From IMG/VR virus record IMGVR_UViG_3300047471_000283, positions 1-38,119 of that record: 38,119 nt of DNA. One strand, 5' to 3'. Shown here one piece after another: positions 7,299-15,488 of the stretch (positions are counted from its first letter, which is position 1; the number at the start of each line of letters is the position of its first letter). Under the pieces are notes generated by a model. That model had not been told where the DNA came from. It ran no database searches and saw only the letters and a program-made list of their open reading frames with translations. The position numbers were made by a program, and so were the translations under genes. Source of the stretch: a virus.

Positions 7299-9799
7299 CA
7301 AGCCACCAGCTTCAGCGGCTCAACGTCGCCCCATGACTCGCCCGACGCAGCCATCTCGACCTCGACCGGGATGTAGAAGCCCGGCTTCACGATGTCGAAC
7401 CTCTGCTCCATGATCGCCTTCATCTCTGCCGCTGCGGCCCTCGCGTGCTGGCTCGGCACCTGAATCAGGATACTGTCGTGCACGGTGGTCGTCATGCGCC
7501 CCCCGTACGACCGCGCCATCTTCGCGACCTTGCTGAGAACGCACCAAAGGACATCCGCCACGGTCGATTGGGGAATGAAGTCCACCGCCGCAGGAGCGTT
7601 GCCTGCATGGAAGAAACGAATGCGGCCAAAGGCATTCCGGATGTACTTCTTGGACTCGCACAGGGCAACGAGGTGCATCTTGTAGGCGTGTGTCTTGTAG
7701 TAGTACTTGGCGATCTCCGCGAGGATTCGCTTGCACTCCTCCACCGGCACATACTGGTGCTCCTGTTCCAGAAGCATCTCGCTCACCTTGGCCGCACCTG
7801 CGAGGTACTGACCGGCGTACGTGATGTTCTTCGCGGTCTTGCGTGAGGTGTTGAACCGGACGGCGTTGCGACTGTGCATGTCGCCCGACATCAGGTCTTC
7901 CATCAGGCGGTCGTCGCCAGCCATCCACGCCATCACGAACAACTCGGCCGACTTGTAGTCCGCCTGAATGAACGTCATGTCGGCACTGTCCGGCACGTAC
8001 AGGCCGCGCACCGTCTTCGGCTGGTTCTGGATGTTCGGCCCGTAGGTCGCGAGCCGACCGGTGCACGTCGTGCCCTTGGCCGTCTCCAGCCCGAGGCCCG
8101 TCTCCTTCGGGGCGTGCTCTTCGTCCTTCGAGACCGGCATGTACGACGGGTGCACCCACGCCTCTTCGTTCATCGCGGCGGGTTGCACGTACGTGCTGAT
8201 CGTCTTGGAGCAGCCACGCAGCTTCAACACGAGGTCGAAGAAGCGCGGGGTACAACGAGTGTCCTCCGTCCACGGACCCGGGTGGTTCTTCCGGGCGTAG
8301 TCGGAGCCGACGTAGTGCTGGAGCCGCACGAGGGCAAGCTCGTTGGTCGTGGCCCCCGCCTCCTTGGACTTGGTCCGCTGGATCGGCAGGCCCCAGTCGC
8401 CGTACATCAGGTCCTGAAGCTGCTGGGTCGAGGCCGGGTTCGTCCCGGGGAAGTGCTGCCCCCAGATGCGCTCCAGCCGCAACTGCTTGCGCTCCAGCCG
8501 CCCGACGTACCGCTCGGCGTATGGCCTGTCGAGCCGGATGCCGTCGCGGTTCATCTGCGTCAGTTCCCGGATCGTCGAGCACACGCCCGGCCCGGGGTGG
8601 CCGCCCTCACCCATAAACAGGTTCCAGCAGCCGAGGTCCTTCATGACCTTGATGATGCTGATCGCGAGCCACGCGGTGACGAAGGCATCCTTCGCCGAGT
8701 AGAAGACCGGGTCTTCCTTGCTCAGTTCCGCCCACATCGAGCCACGCTGGCCCTTCCACGGCTTGAGGTCGTGGTAGATCGTGATCGCCCTCGCCAGCGA
8801 CTTGTGGAGGTCGGGCTGGAGGATGACCGCCCCGAACATCGTATCCACCAGCCGATGGTCGAGGATGTCGTCGGAGATGTTGACCCCGTTGGCCGCGAGG
8901 CGCGGGATGTCGAACGGGCTGTTGTGCACGGCGAAGTACCGGCCGGGCAGGTTGAACAGGTGCTGCACGTAGTCGCGTGTGTCGCTGCTCCACTCCAGCG
9001 AGGCGGTGGTCTTGCCGTCGCTGAAGCTGACGAGGTCGATCACCTCGTTGCCCACGCCGTGGGTCTCGATGTCGATGGCGATCACGTCGCCCCAGATCGT
9101 CTCGGTCAGGTCGGCGACACGGTGGACCTGACGGTCGCGCCCGAACCGCTTCCACTGGAAGGCGGTGTAGAAGCCGTCCTTCTCCAGCCGATCGTCCAGC
9201 ATGTACAGGCCGCCGTCGATCGCCCGCTTGCAGCGGCGAACGTCCTCCTTGAAGGCGGGGCGGACGGCGAACTGCTCCAGCCGAATGTGGTCGAGGCCGT
9301 AGGTGGGAATCACCTTGCCCTCGAAGCCGTTGCCGAGGAGGCCGCCCATCAGGGTCGTCTTCACCCATCCGTAGCGGGGGTCGCCCTTCTGGTGGCCGTT
9401 GCCCTTGGTCTTGTACTCGCCGATCTTCTGCCAGTGCTCGGTCGTGACCGAGTGGAAGAAGTCCTTGTCGAGCACGTAGCCACGCGCGTCAAGGATCGTC
9501 TGCGTGATGCCGGTGAGCGGGTACAGAGTGTCGCCCTGCATCGCGAGCACCACCTTCGGGCGGGACTCCGCGATCTCCTGCGAGAAGCGGGGCCATGCGG
9601 CCCGGACCTGAGCCTTCGACGGGCGGCCACCGCTGTTGGCGGGGGGCTCATCGATCAGGTACACGATGCGGACATCGGTCTTCTGAATCTTGCACTCGTC
9701 CTGCACGACCTTCCAGAACCACGCCTCCATGCCCTCGCTGGGCTCGGAGATCATGGTGACGAGAAGCGGTGCATCGACGCGGCCTCGCGCTACACTCAT
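7298..9799 (-). CDS. DNA polymerase I family (PolA) with UDG-like N-terminal domain and 3'-5' exonuclease
   Basis: An 833-aa replicative polymerase. Residues about 10-190 resemble the uracil-DNA-glycosylase fold found at the N-terminus of some phage polymerases (SPO1-like): SRPKVVLAMQGDTLYPLTG then ILDARGYV. Exonuclease motifs follow: AIDIETHG (D242, E244), HNSPFDIPRL (D297), YSAKDAF (D371). Polymerase: TGRLATYGPNIQNQPK (580-595), motif A DYKSAELFVMAW (D614), motif B SRKTAKNITYAGQ, motif C VHDSILIQ (H774, D775). All catalytic residues are present. ATG 9799 has GGAG upstream and overlaps the previous stop. It lies in the replication block with primase, SSB-like and Sak4-like genes. Confidence 0.95.
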   Translation of the reverse strand: MSVARGRVDAPLLVTMISEPSEGMEAWFWKVVQDECKIQKTDVRIVYLIDEPPANSGGRPSKAQVRAAWPRFSQEIAESRPKVVLAMQGDTLYPLTGITQTILDARGYVLDKDFFHSVTTEHWQKIGEYKTKGNGHQKGDPRYGWVKTTLMGGLLGNGFEGKVIPTYGLDHIRLEQFAVRPAFKEDVRRCKRAIDGGLYMLDDRLEKDGFYTAFQWKRFGRDRQVHRVADLTETIWGDVIAIDIETHGVGNEVIDLVSFSDGKTTASLEWSSDTRDYVQHLFNLPGRYFAVHNSPFDIPRLAANGVNISDDILDHRLVDTMFGAVILQPDLHKSLARAITIYHDLKPWKGQRGSMWAELSKEDPVFYSAKDAFVTAWLAISIIKVMKDLGCWNLFMGEGGHPGPGVCSTIRELTQMNRDGIRLDRPYAERYVGRLERKQLRLERIWGQHFPGTNPASTQQLQDLMYGDWGLPIQRTKSKEAGATTNELALVRLQHYVGSDYARKNHPGPWTEDTRCTPRFFDLVLKLRGCSKTISTYVQPAAMNEEAWVHPSYMPVSKDEEHAPKETGLGLETAKGTTCTGRLATYGPNIQNQPKTVRGLYVPDSADMTFIQADYKSAELFVMAWMAGDDRLMEDLMSGDMHSRNAVRFNTSRKTAKNITYAGQYLAGAAKVSEMLLEQEHQYVPVEECKRILAEIAKYYYKTHAYKMHLVALCESKKYIRNAFGRIRFFHAGNAPAAVDFIPQSTVADVLWCVLSKVAKMARSYGGRMTTTVHDSILIQVPSQHARAAAAEMKAIMEQRFDIVKPGFYIPVEVEMAASGESWGDVEPLKLVA

Positions 9800-10029
9800 A
9801 GGCGTTCACTCCATCCGAAGACGATGCGTACGGTCAGAAGTTCAAGCGTGATGCTCCATTGCCAGTGTGCGTTCCAGATTGTTGCGCCGACCATCAGGCG
9901 ACCGAGGTCACCCGAATGCGCGATGCTGGCGTGGAAGCCACCCCAGTGATCCGTGAAGTAGTGCGTCGGGATGGCGATCCCGCGACAGACGTACGGGCGC
10001 ATCGTGGAACCAAAGATGTAGGGTTTCAT
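9796..10029 (-). CDS. Protein of unknown function (77 aa)
   Basis: ATG 10029 has GGAGG 5 bases upstream, and the stop overlaps the polymerase start (ATGA). The product is rich in aromatic residues and His (PTHYFTDHWGGFHASIAHSG, then WNAHWQWSITLEL). No family recognised. A tight translational link to the polymerase suggests a replication accessory or simply operon packing. Confidence 0.65.
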   Translation of the reverse strand: MKPYIFGSTMRPYVCRGIAIPTHYFTDHWGGFHASIAHSGDLGRLMVGATIWNAHWQWSITLELLTVRIVFGWSERL

Positions 10030-10047
10030 GGGACCTCCATGGTAGGC

Positions 10048-10113
10048 GGGGCGACTCAGCGGGATCGAGTCCATTCTGAGATGTATCGAGTTGTTCCAAC
10101 GGAGAGTCGCCCC
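10048..10113. repeat. Stem-loop with perfect 10-bp arms in an intergenic gap
   Basis: GGGGCGACTC (10048-10057) pairs perfectly with GAGTCGCCCC (10104-10113). The 46-base loop holds a smaller GTTG/CAAC hairpin and two copies of ATCGAGT. It fills most of the gap between the HNH gene (ends 10127) and the 77-aa gene (starts 10029). There is no T-run, so it is not a normal terminator; RNA processing, mRNA stability or an endonuclease-related site are possible. Confidence 0.6.
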
Positions 10114-10126
10114 TGAACGAGCCGCT

Positions 10127-10738
10127 TCACGGGCGAGACCTACCCTGCTTCCACTTCTTGTGCTTCTGTTCGAGTCGCGTGGTCCGGTACAGCCGTCCAC
10201 CCACCCCGGGAGTCTTGTTCAGCCAGAACAGGAATCGGAGGGGCAGAATGAACTTCCACATCGAGCGTACCCAGATCAGGACCGCCTCGTCCGTGAACAC
10301 CGCATCCCCACGCTTCGCGTTGCAGCCGGGGCACAGAGGCCGGTAGTTGCCATCGTTGACATGGGGTGTGATGTGATCGAGGTGGACACGTCGTCCAGCA
10401 CGCCGCCTCCCAAGGAAGCGGGGCCACGGGCCGTCCCGGTTGTACTTCCGCAGCACGTAGTTGGGAATGCCGCAGATCGCACACCGCGTCTCCTCGTCCA
10501 TGAGGATCGGAGTCCACTTGACGGCGTCGTCGTGGGAGAGACCACGGAGGCGCTTCAGATTCCGGATCGTAGCGGAGGGTGAGTTGTTCACCTGTCGCCA
10601 GTACTCAAGCCCCCGTCCGCGATCATGGTGTTTCCGGCACTCCCGGCAAAGGTAGTTCCGCCTCGCCAGTTGCGACGGAGGGATGTCCAGACTCCCGCAC
10701 TTCCTGCACGGCTTCGGTGGTGGGCTCTCCTGCTCCAT
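10127..10738 (-). CDS. HNH homing-type endonuclease with N-terminal zinc finger
   Basis: ATG 10738 has AAGGAG 6 bases upstream. The 203-aa protein has two zinc-binding pairs near the N-terminus (PCRKCGSL and LCRECRKHHD), then an HNH nuclease core: CAICGIPNYV, RRVHLDHITPHVNDGNYRPLCPGCNAKRG. The H-L-D-H, N and terminal Cys pair are in place. It overlaps the 3' end of the upstream 254-aa gene by 116 bases in another frame, a sign that it was inserted there. It is not close to the three short HNH paralogues elsewhere in the window. Likely a free-standing mobile endonuclease. Confidence 0.85.
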   Translation of the reverse strand: MEQESPPPKPCRKCGSLDIPPSQLARRNYLCRECRKHHDRGRGLEYWRQVNNSPSATIRNLKRLRGLSHDDAVKWTPILMDEETRCAICGIPNYVLRKYNRDGPWPRFLGRRRAGRRVHLDHITPHVNDGNYRPLCPGCNAKRGDAVFTDEAVLIWVRSMWKFILPLRFLFWLNKTPGVGGRLYRTTRLEQKHKKWKQGRSRP

Positions 10739-11387
10739 TCTTCGCTCCTTCACGCACCGCCTGACTCATCTGGTCAGCCAGCACCTGCGGGACACCGAAC
10801 TCCACCAACGCTGCCGCCAGTTGCGCGACGACGTGGTTGAGGGCGAGGTCCACAGCGTACCGCTTCATGTCGCGGACATCTTCCTCGGGAATCGAGAACT
10901 CCAACCCATCGATGTACAGCACGTTCCGATGGAAGTCGAAGCCGCTGACCTTGCGGAAGTCAGGCAGACGCACGATGGGCAGGTGAGCCGGTGCTGCCGG
11001 GATCGGGTCACCGAACTGGGTGCGCGCTCCCTGCAACGCGATCATCTCACGGGCCGTCATCTGGAGTTCGTCATCCTTCTCGGACACGACCGGCAGATCA
11101 CCAGCCGCAGCCTGAGCCGCGGCGAGGGAACCATACGGACCGTCACCCTCTTCGGCGGGCAGAAGGCCAAGCTGTCTCGCCCTCGCGTCCCGCTCTGCAA
11201 CCTCCTGTGGGGACAGGGGCTTGGGGTCGTTCATGGCCGCCGATCGCACCGAGGTGCCCGAACCAACCGTCACTGGCTGGTTCGTGACACCGCGACCCGC
11301 TGGCCTCCCCGCCGAGGCGTTCATCTCCTTGAACATCCTCGCCCGCTCTGTGGCGGCGTTGTGCTTCTCAAACGCTGGGGATGCCAT
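10623..11387 (-). CDS. Protein of unknown function in replication block (254 aa)
   Basis: ATG 11387 has AAGGAGG 5 bases upstream. The first about 115 residues are low-complexity and charged; about residues 130-205 look folded (VRLPDFRKVSGFDFHRNVLY, then EEDVRDMKRYAVDLALNHVV). The C-terminal about 40 residues (Glu/Pro-rich) share DNA with the start of the HNH gene. It lies between the HNH and SSB-like genes, so a replication or recombination role is plausible. No family recognised. Confidence 0.7.
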   Translation of the reverse strand: MASPAFEKHNAATERARMFKEMNASAGRPAGRGVTNQPVTVGSGTSVRSAAMNDPKPLSPQEVAERDARARQLGLLPAEEGDGPYGSLAAAQAAAGDLPVVSEKDDELQMTAREMIALQGARTQFGDPIPAAPAHLPIVRLPDFRKVSGFDFHRNVLYIDGLEFSIPEEDVRDMKRYAVDLALNHVVAQLAAALVEFGVPQVLADQMSQAVREGAKNGAGEPTTEAVQEVRESGHPSVATGEAELPLPGVPETP

Positions 11388-11396
11388 GTGACCTCC

Positions 11397-12008
11397 TTAC
11401 ACCGCAGCGTCGGGAAGGTAGCTTTCGACGTTGGTGCGGCGATCGTGCTTCCGCTTCTCGCTCTTGTTGGGCGCGTCCTTCAGGTTGACGAGGACAGACT
11501 TGCCGACGAGCGGGGAGTCGGTACCGTTGAGCGGACCCTTCGGGGGGAACACGCTGTTGAGCAGCGACGCCTTGAGGCCCTTCGAGGTCTTGGGCGTGAA
11601 GCCCGTGGCCGCGAAGAGCGACGTGAGCGCCGACACCGCGAGGTTGTGCGGGAACGCGACCTTCATCGTCGCATCCTCCGCCGTGCCCTGACCGAGGAGC
11701 AGGCGGATGTTGAGCGTGTGACGCGCCCACGTACGCTTCTCCTCGTTGGGGTAGCCCGCGCGGACCTTGATCTGCACGACGGCGTTGATCTTGTTGGTGT
11801 CCTCACTAGCGCCCTCACGCCACGCGGCTTCGATGACAGCGCCTTCCATCCACTCGAAGAACTCGTCGGAGTTCTTCTTGTTCACGGACTTGACGGCGTC
11901 CGCAGGGACGACGAACGGCGCGCCCTGATCGAGGGCCGCAGCCGCAGCCTTCTGAGCGCCATCGCTGATGTCAACGAAATCGGGGGTCGGGATGTTCTGG
12001 TCAGCCAT
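11397..12008 (-). CDS. SSB-like single-stranded DNA-binding protein (putative)
   Basis: ATG 12008 overlaps the Sak4-like gene by 8 bases, with GGAG in the ribosome-binding position. The 203-aa product has a beta-rich middle (INAVVQIKVRAGY ... TWARHTLNIRLLLG) and a C-terminal segment (LVGKSVLVNLKDAPN ... TNVESYLPDAAV) like that of phage SSB/recombination-partner proteins, where a 'gk.v.v.v...n.v..ylp' pattern is common. The usual acidic tip is missing. The gene order SSB-like next to a Sak4-type ATPase is known from other phages. The call rests on pattern and context. Confidence 0.55.
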   Translation of the reverse strand: MADQNIPTPDFVDISDGAQKAAAAALDQGAPFVVPADAVKSVNKKNSDEFFEWMEGAVIEAAWREGASEDTNKINAVVQIKVRAGYPNEEKRTWARHTLNIRLLLGQGTAEDATMKVAFPHNLAVSALTSLFAATGFTPKTSKGLKASLLNSVFPPKGPLNGTDSPLVGKSVLVNLKDAPNKSEKRKHDRRTNVESYLPDAAV

Positions 12009-12831
12009 TGGAGGTCTCCTTCGGGTTCACTTCGGACTCGTACTTCACCCAGTAACTACTCGGATCGCGATCGAGGAACACCTTCGCGAGTTTGTTGACG
12101 CCGACTTCGTCGGACGTTCTGATCTTGCTGATGAACTTGCCGTCGTTCTCGGTGATGGCAACCACCACGTCGGACGGGGCGTCGTCGCCCGGCACGAGGA
12201 TGGTCTCGCGGATCAGACGGATGACGGTGTTGAACTGCGCCGGGATGTACTCGGTCATCGCACGGCCGGGGTGAGCCGGGCCGCCGACGCTATGCACGCC
12301 CTCGACGATCTTCACATCCTCGTGCATCACGAAGATGATGTGCATGTTGCGCTGGTTCTTGAAGAGCATGTCGAGGTACCCACGCGACAGCGACTCGATG
12401 GCCTGATAGTCGCCACGGTTGGGGATCGCCTGACCGCCCTTCTTCGGGTCACCGATCACGTAGTGCTTCTCGCGATCCATCGTCTGCGCGTTGGCCGCGT
12501 AGCTGATGGTGTCGAGGGCCACCTTGGTGTAGGTGTCCACGACCAGCACGCCGATCTCGGGATCGACCGCCTTCCAGTCCTGATAGCAGAACTGCATGAA
12601 GTTCACCGTTGGGTCATCGCCCTCCGGGACGACGGGGATGATCCGCCCGCGCTTGGCAAGGCCGGTGGAGCCCAAGGACTCTGAGTTCGTGTCGGCCGCA
12701 TAGTAAGCGATCTTGCCCCACGACTCGGGAACGGAGAGCGCAAGCCGCGACTTGCCGATGCCCGCCCTTCCGTAGATGATGATCCTTTCCTTGGTTGCCG
12801 GTGCAGCGTCCTTCAGGATTCTAAGTCCCAC
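12001..12831 (-). CDS. Sak4/RecA-like ATPase (AAA_24-type recombinase)
   Basis: GTG 12831 follows AAGGAGACACA; Arg/Ser-rich sequence further upstream is a shadow. In the 276-aa protein, Walker A is GRAGIGKS (21-28) and Walker B is GVLVVDTYTK (about 94-103); MHIIFVMHEDVKI is the later beta strand with a sensor-type residue. The size and layout match phage Sak4/AAA_24 ATPases, single-domain RecA-fold proteins used for single-strand annealing or recombination-dependent replication. It lies next to the SSB-like gene and is read from the promoter at 13120-13148. Confidence 0.82.
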   Translation of the reverse strand: MGLRILKDAAPATKERIIIYGRAGIGKSRLALSVPESWGKIAYYAADTNSESLGSTGLAKRGRIIPVVPEGDDPTVNFMQFCYQDWKAVDPEIGVLVVDTYTKVALDTISYAANAQTMDREKHYVIGDPKKGGQAIPNRGDYQAIESLSRGYLDMLFKNQRNMHIIFVMHEDVKIVEGVHSVGGPAHPGRAMTEYIPAQFNTVIRLIRETILVPGDDAPSDVVVAITENDGKFISKIRTSDEVGVNKLAKVFLDRDPSSYWVKYESEVNPKETSNG

Positions 12832-13084
12832 TGTGTCTCCTTTTCTTGGTACGGATGCGGTGACAGTTAGAACAGACCAGATCACACTTGGCGATCTCAC
12901 GCTTGAGTGCCTTGGCGCTACGGGTGGCACTGTTCCCGATGTTGAACAGCTTACGACCACGTACGTGATCGAAGTCCATGCACTCCGGAGGGAACTTGTG
13001 GCCGCAGTCCATGCAGGGGCCGGACTTGTGCACGTCGATCAGTTCAGTCTTCCGGAGCCGCTGCCAGTTCGGCGGTCGGCCCAT
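12821..13084 (-). CDS. Short HNH endonuclease, paralogue 1 of 3
   Basis: ATG 13084 with AAGGAG about 10 bases upstream; 87 aa. The core is PCMDCGHKFPPECMDFDHVRG followed by LVCSNCHRIRTKK: two CxxC pairs around D-F-D-H and N-C-H, an HNH/GH-like nuclease of the kind called homing or 'HNH superfamily' in phages. Near-identical cores occur at 15478-15783 and 22411-22761. It lies just downstream of the 13120-13148 promoter, wedged between the primase and Sak4-like genes, overlapping the latter by 11 bases. Confidence 0.85.
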   Translation of the reverse strand: MGRPPNWQRLRKTELIDVHKSGPCMDCGHKFPPECMDFDHVRGRKLFNIGNSATRSAKALKREIAKCDLVCSNCHRIRTKKRRHSGT

Positions 13085-13119
13085 CGTGTTGTGGCTCCTT
13101 CGGTTAGTGGTGGACTACA

Positions 13120-13148
13120 ACCCTATACGATTCACGACCCGCTGTCAA
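13120..13148 (-). promoter_or_regulatory. Sigma70-like phage promoter (copy 1)
   Basis: On the minus strand: TTGACA (13148-13143), a 17-base spacer ending GAATCGTA, then TAGGGT (13125-13120), with downstream TGTAGTCCAC. An almost identical element is at 26567-26595. The -35 overlaps the stop codon of the primase gene. It would drive the HNH, Sak4-like, SSB-like and polymerase genes. Confidence 0.82.
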
Positions 13149-14167
13149 GCCTTTCCGTACGACGTTTCGATGACGTGGTCGAGTTCCTTGGCGCTCATCG
13201 CGTGCTCCGGCCCGCAGATCGTATTGGCGTAGCCGATCGCTGCCCTCGCCTGCTCTCGCTCGATGCCGCACTCCTTCAGCTTGGTGGCCGTGTGCCACGC
13301 CGTCTCGTGACGGCCCGGGGCCTCCCGGCCCTCGGTCAGGTACTTCTTCGCCTTCTGCGTCAGCTTGGTGAACACCGTCTGCCACTTCGTACCGGGCGGG
13401 ACTTCCCCGGGCTCCGGCTCCGCGAACACGGTGTCGGGCGTCCCGGTGACGAGCAGTTCAGCGAACCCAGTGAACACCTCTCGCGAGGGCTCAAGTATCC
13501 GGGCCTCGATCCCCGTCTTGATATTCCGCGTCCCCGGCATCCGCATGACACGCGGGAGGTCCGAGGTGCAGGAGTCGAGACGGCAACCGTGGATCGTGCC
13601 CAGCTTCTCGCTGATCTTCTTCAGCCAGTGTCCCATCGTCTTCCTTGCAGTCTTCCGCGTGACCAAGCCGTAGGGCTTCTCGATCGGCGTGCCGTCCATC
13701 TGGGCAGCGACACCGACGACCCATCCGTCTCCCTGCTTGTCATCGAGGATCATGTCGTTCAACCTGACCCACGCCTGCGCGCCACGTCCGCTGTGGATGA
13801 TCAGGGGTCGGCGCTTGGTGAAGTCCCGACCACCCCACTCGCCCAGCCAGAGGAGTGCCTCCTCCAGCCCCTTCAGCGGCTCGTACTCCTCCTCGACCGG
13901 GTCCATGTCGAGCAGCAGGTACGACCAGTGGGTCACGTCAGCAGCAGCGTGGCGTGCCCCCGTCGTGCTCATCGTGGGGTTCGGAGCCACATACACATTC
14001 ATGTCCTTCGCCTCGGCACTCCGGATGAACCGCTCCATCTCCACCGGGTTCCGCGCGAAGTCCCCCATCCTGCGGCCCTCGTTCCGGGCGAACATCCGCA
14101 CCACATGGAGCGGGCTCGGGTGTGGGAGCAGGGACCACAACTCAGTCACTTCGGGTCTCGGGTCCAT
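13145..14167 (-). CDS. Primase-polymerase-like protein (archaeo-eukaryotic primase superfamily)
   Basis: ATG 14167 follows GGAGACTTG; 340 aa. Motifs in order: LLLDMDP (D87, D89) as the metal-binding DxD; LIIHSGRGAQAWVRL (H125, S126) as the s-G-x-G/h motif; and CTSDLPRVMRMPGTRNIKTG (199-218), typical of the third acidic site and PGTxNxK nucleotide-binding loop in phage prim-pols. The last about 60 residues (HETAWHTATKLKECGI ...) are helical like the PriCT region. It would prime DNA synthesis for the PolA. Its end carries the -35 of the next promoter. Confidence 0.82.
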   Translation of the reverse strand: MDPRPEVTELWSLLPHPSPLHVVRMFARNEGRRMGDFARNPVEMERFIRSAEAKDMNVYVAPNPTMSTTGARHAAADVTHWSYLLLDMDPVEEEYEPLKGLEEALLWLGEWGGRDFTKRRPLIIHSGRGAQAWVRLNDMILDDKQGDGWVVGVAAQMDGTPIEKPYGLVTRKTARKTMGHWLKKISEKLGTIHGCRLDSCTSDLPRVMRMPGTRNIKTGIEARILEPSREVFTGFAELLVTGTPDTVFAEPEPGEVPPGTKWQTVFTKLTQKAKKYLTEGREAPGRHETAWHTATKLKECGIEREQARAAIGYANTICGPEHAMSAKELDHVIETSYGKA

Positions 14168-14339
14168 CAAGTCTCCAGTCGTACATGAGTCCGTTGGGGT
14201 TTGTCTTCCGGAGGATCGGTGGTTGGATGCTGTCAACGAGCGCGTTGAGTAACGCTTCCCGTTCCCTGTAGACTGCGGGCCGGAAGACCCGCAGCCACAG
14301 GAGGAACAGGTTGTGCCTGAGCCTAGCGATGGAGCGCAC
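14142..14339 (-). CDS. Small basic protein of unknown function (65 aa)
   Basis: I choose GTG 14339, just after GGGG in GGCTGGGGTCCCCG; it overlaps the end of the previous gene by 17 bases and the primase start by 26. The product is basic with a hydrophobic N-terminal helix (RLRHNLFLLWLRVFRP) that could be a membrane or DNA-contacting helix. Upstream codons in this frame are Arg/Ser-rich shadow. No family recognised. Confidence 0.55.
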   Translation of the reverse strand: MRSIARLRHNLFLLWLRVFRPAVYREREALLNALVDSIQPPILRKTNPNGLMYDWRLDGPETRSD

Positions 14340-14550
14340 CGGGGACCCCAGCCAGCTTGCGAAGTTGGCGCGTGATCGCCTTGCGCGCACCGTTGCGCGA
14401 AGAGAACTGACGGATGCTGCCACCCTCGGTACGGAGGTAGTCACGGCTGACGACGACTCCGTAGAAGTTCCGCGTGGTGACCTCGACCTCGAACTTGCTC
14501 GTGTTGAACAGGGCCGGGGTAACCGTGTACGTCGTGGTGTTGTTGTTCAT
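14323..14550 (-). CDS. Small protein of unknown function (75 aa)
   Basis: ATG 14550 overlaps the stop of the nuclease gene (ATGA) and has GGAG about 9 bases upstream. Thr/Asn-rich start, beta-rich centre (FEVEVTTRNFYGVVVSRDYL), then a basic helix (RKAITRQLRKLAG). No recognised family; the basic tail suggests nucleic acid contact. Confidence 0.68.
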   Translation of the reverse strand: MNNNTTTYTVTPALFNTSKFEVEVTTRNFYGVVVSRDYLRTEGGSIRQFSSRNGARKAITRQLRKLAGVPGALHR

Positions 14551-15488
14551 TCTGCATCGCTCCCTTCCGGAGTCTCGTACGTGTCCTCGCGCCTCTTGAA
14601 GTAGCGCGGGTCGCCCAGTTCGTACTCGCCCGTGAGGACACGGAAGTACTCGTCTGGGCTGTTGCCATATGCCCCACCGTTCATGTTCTCGTTCGGGGCG
14701 GGCACTTCCCCGTGAACATTCCAGCGAATCCGTGCTTGGCGCATCTCCCTCGCGTGGGTCTTGATCGAGTCCATGACGTGCTCGTGCAGCGGGCTGTCAA
14801 GGTCGATCGCGACCGGCACCTGTTGAAACATCTCTTCGTACCGCTTGCACTCACCCAGCGGGTGGGCCTTCGTCACCTTGGTCCGGTACTTCAGCTTCCG
14901 GATCAGGTCGAACTGCGTCCCACCGTAGCCCTTCACAGAACCCTTGTACTTCGCCATGAGCGCCTCTGCGTAGAGGTGCTCGTGGTAGCTCCGCTTGGCA
15001 AGGTCGGTGAAGACTCCGAAGTGCGTTCCGGAGGCGAGGGCTTTATGCTGAACATGCCACAGCATCCCGTGGCGTACAGCCACGCGGTCAGGGCGACCGC
15101 GCGCAACCAGATCGTTTCCAAGTTCCAGTGCAAACGGGACCTCCACTTCGAGATCGTACTCCACTGGGTACGTGTCGTGCCAGAGGAGCAGAGCCTCGGT
15201 GAGGTCGTCCAACTGCTTGAGCACCTTCGTGCCCACGGCAATGTCAACCTCGTCAGTCGTCGTCGCCATCAGCGAGAGCCAGTTGCCCCGGTGCTGCGCG
15301 ATGCTGTCAGCCATCGACAGCCCGAGGTGGTGACTCTCGAAGATGCGGTGGATCAGCTTGCCGAACCCGAGGGGCTGGGCCTCGTGAGCAGGGACGAAGT
15401 CCATGACCCACTTGGCCCACCACCGGAAGCGACACCGCTGGAAGTCCTGCATCTCGGAGATGTTGAAGACGTACGGTTCAGTGAGCAT
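14547..15488 (-). CDS. PD-(D/E)XK nuclease, RecB/Cas4-like
   Basis: ATG 15488 with AAAGGTCC upstream; 313 aa. The N-terminal ISEMQDFQRCRFRWW and GKLIHRIFE (H47) segments are characteristic of the PDDEXK_1 (RecB/Cas4-like) family. The catalytic centre reads GRPDRV (D134) then LWHVQHK (K149): the usual Glu of the E-x-K motif is Gln147, an accepted but less common variant. No iron-sulphur Cys cluster is seen, so it is not a standard Cas4. It neighbours the primase and probably processes recombination or replication ends. Confidence 0.85.
   Translation of the reverse strand: MLTEPYVFNISEMQDFQRCRFRWWAKWVMDFVPAHEAQPLGFGKLIHRIFESHHLGLSMADSIAQHRGNWLSLMATTTDEVDIAVGTKVLKQLDDLTEALLLWHDTYPVEYDLEVEVPFALELGNDLVARGRPDRVAVRHGMLWHVQHKALASGTHFGVFTDLAKRSYHEHLYAEALMAKYKGSVKGYGGTQFDLIRKLKYRTKVTKAHPLGECKRYEEMFQQVPVAIDLDSPLHEHVMDSIKTHAREMRQARIRWNVHGEVPAPNENMNGGAYGNSPDEYFRVLTGEYELGDPRYFKRREDTYETPEGSDAE

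Noticed and set aside
7874-9949. Long plus-strand open frame (691 codons) opposite the polymerase gene
   Set aside because: It mirrors the PolA frame, is Arg/Val/Leu/His-rich, has no ribosome-binding site and no domain; PolA on the other strand has all catalytic motifs.
14547-15488. Cas4 of a CRISPR system
   Set aside because: No Fe-S cysteine set and no cas neighbours; it lies in a phage replication block, so a RecB-like phage nuclease is the better call.
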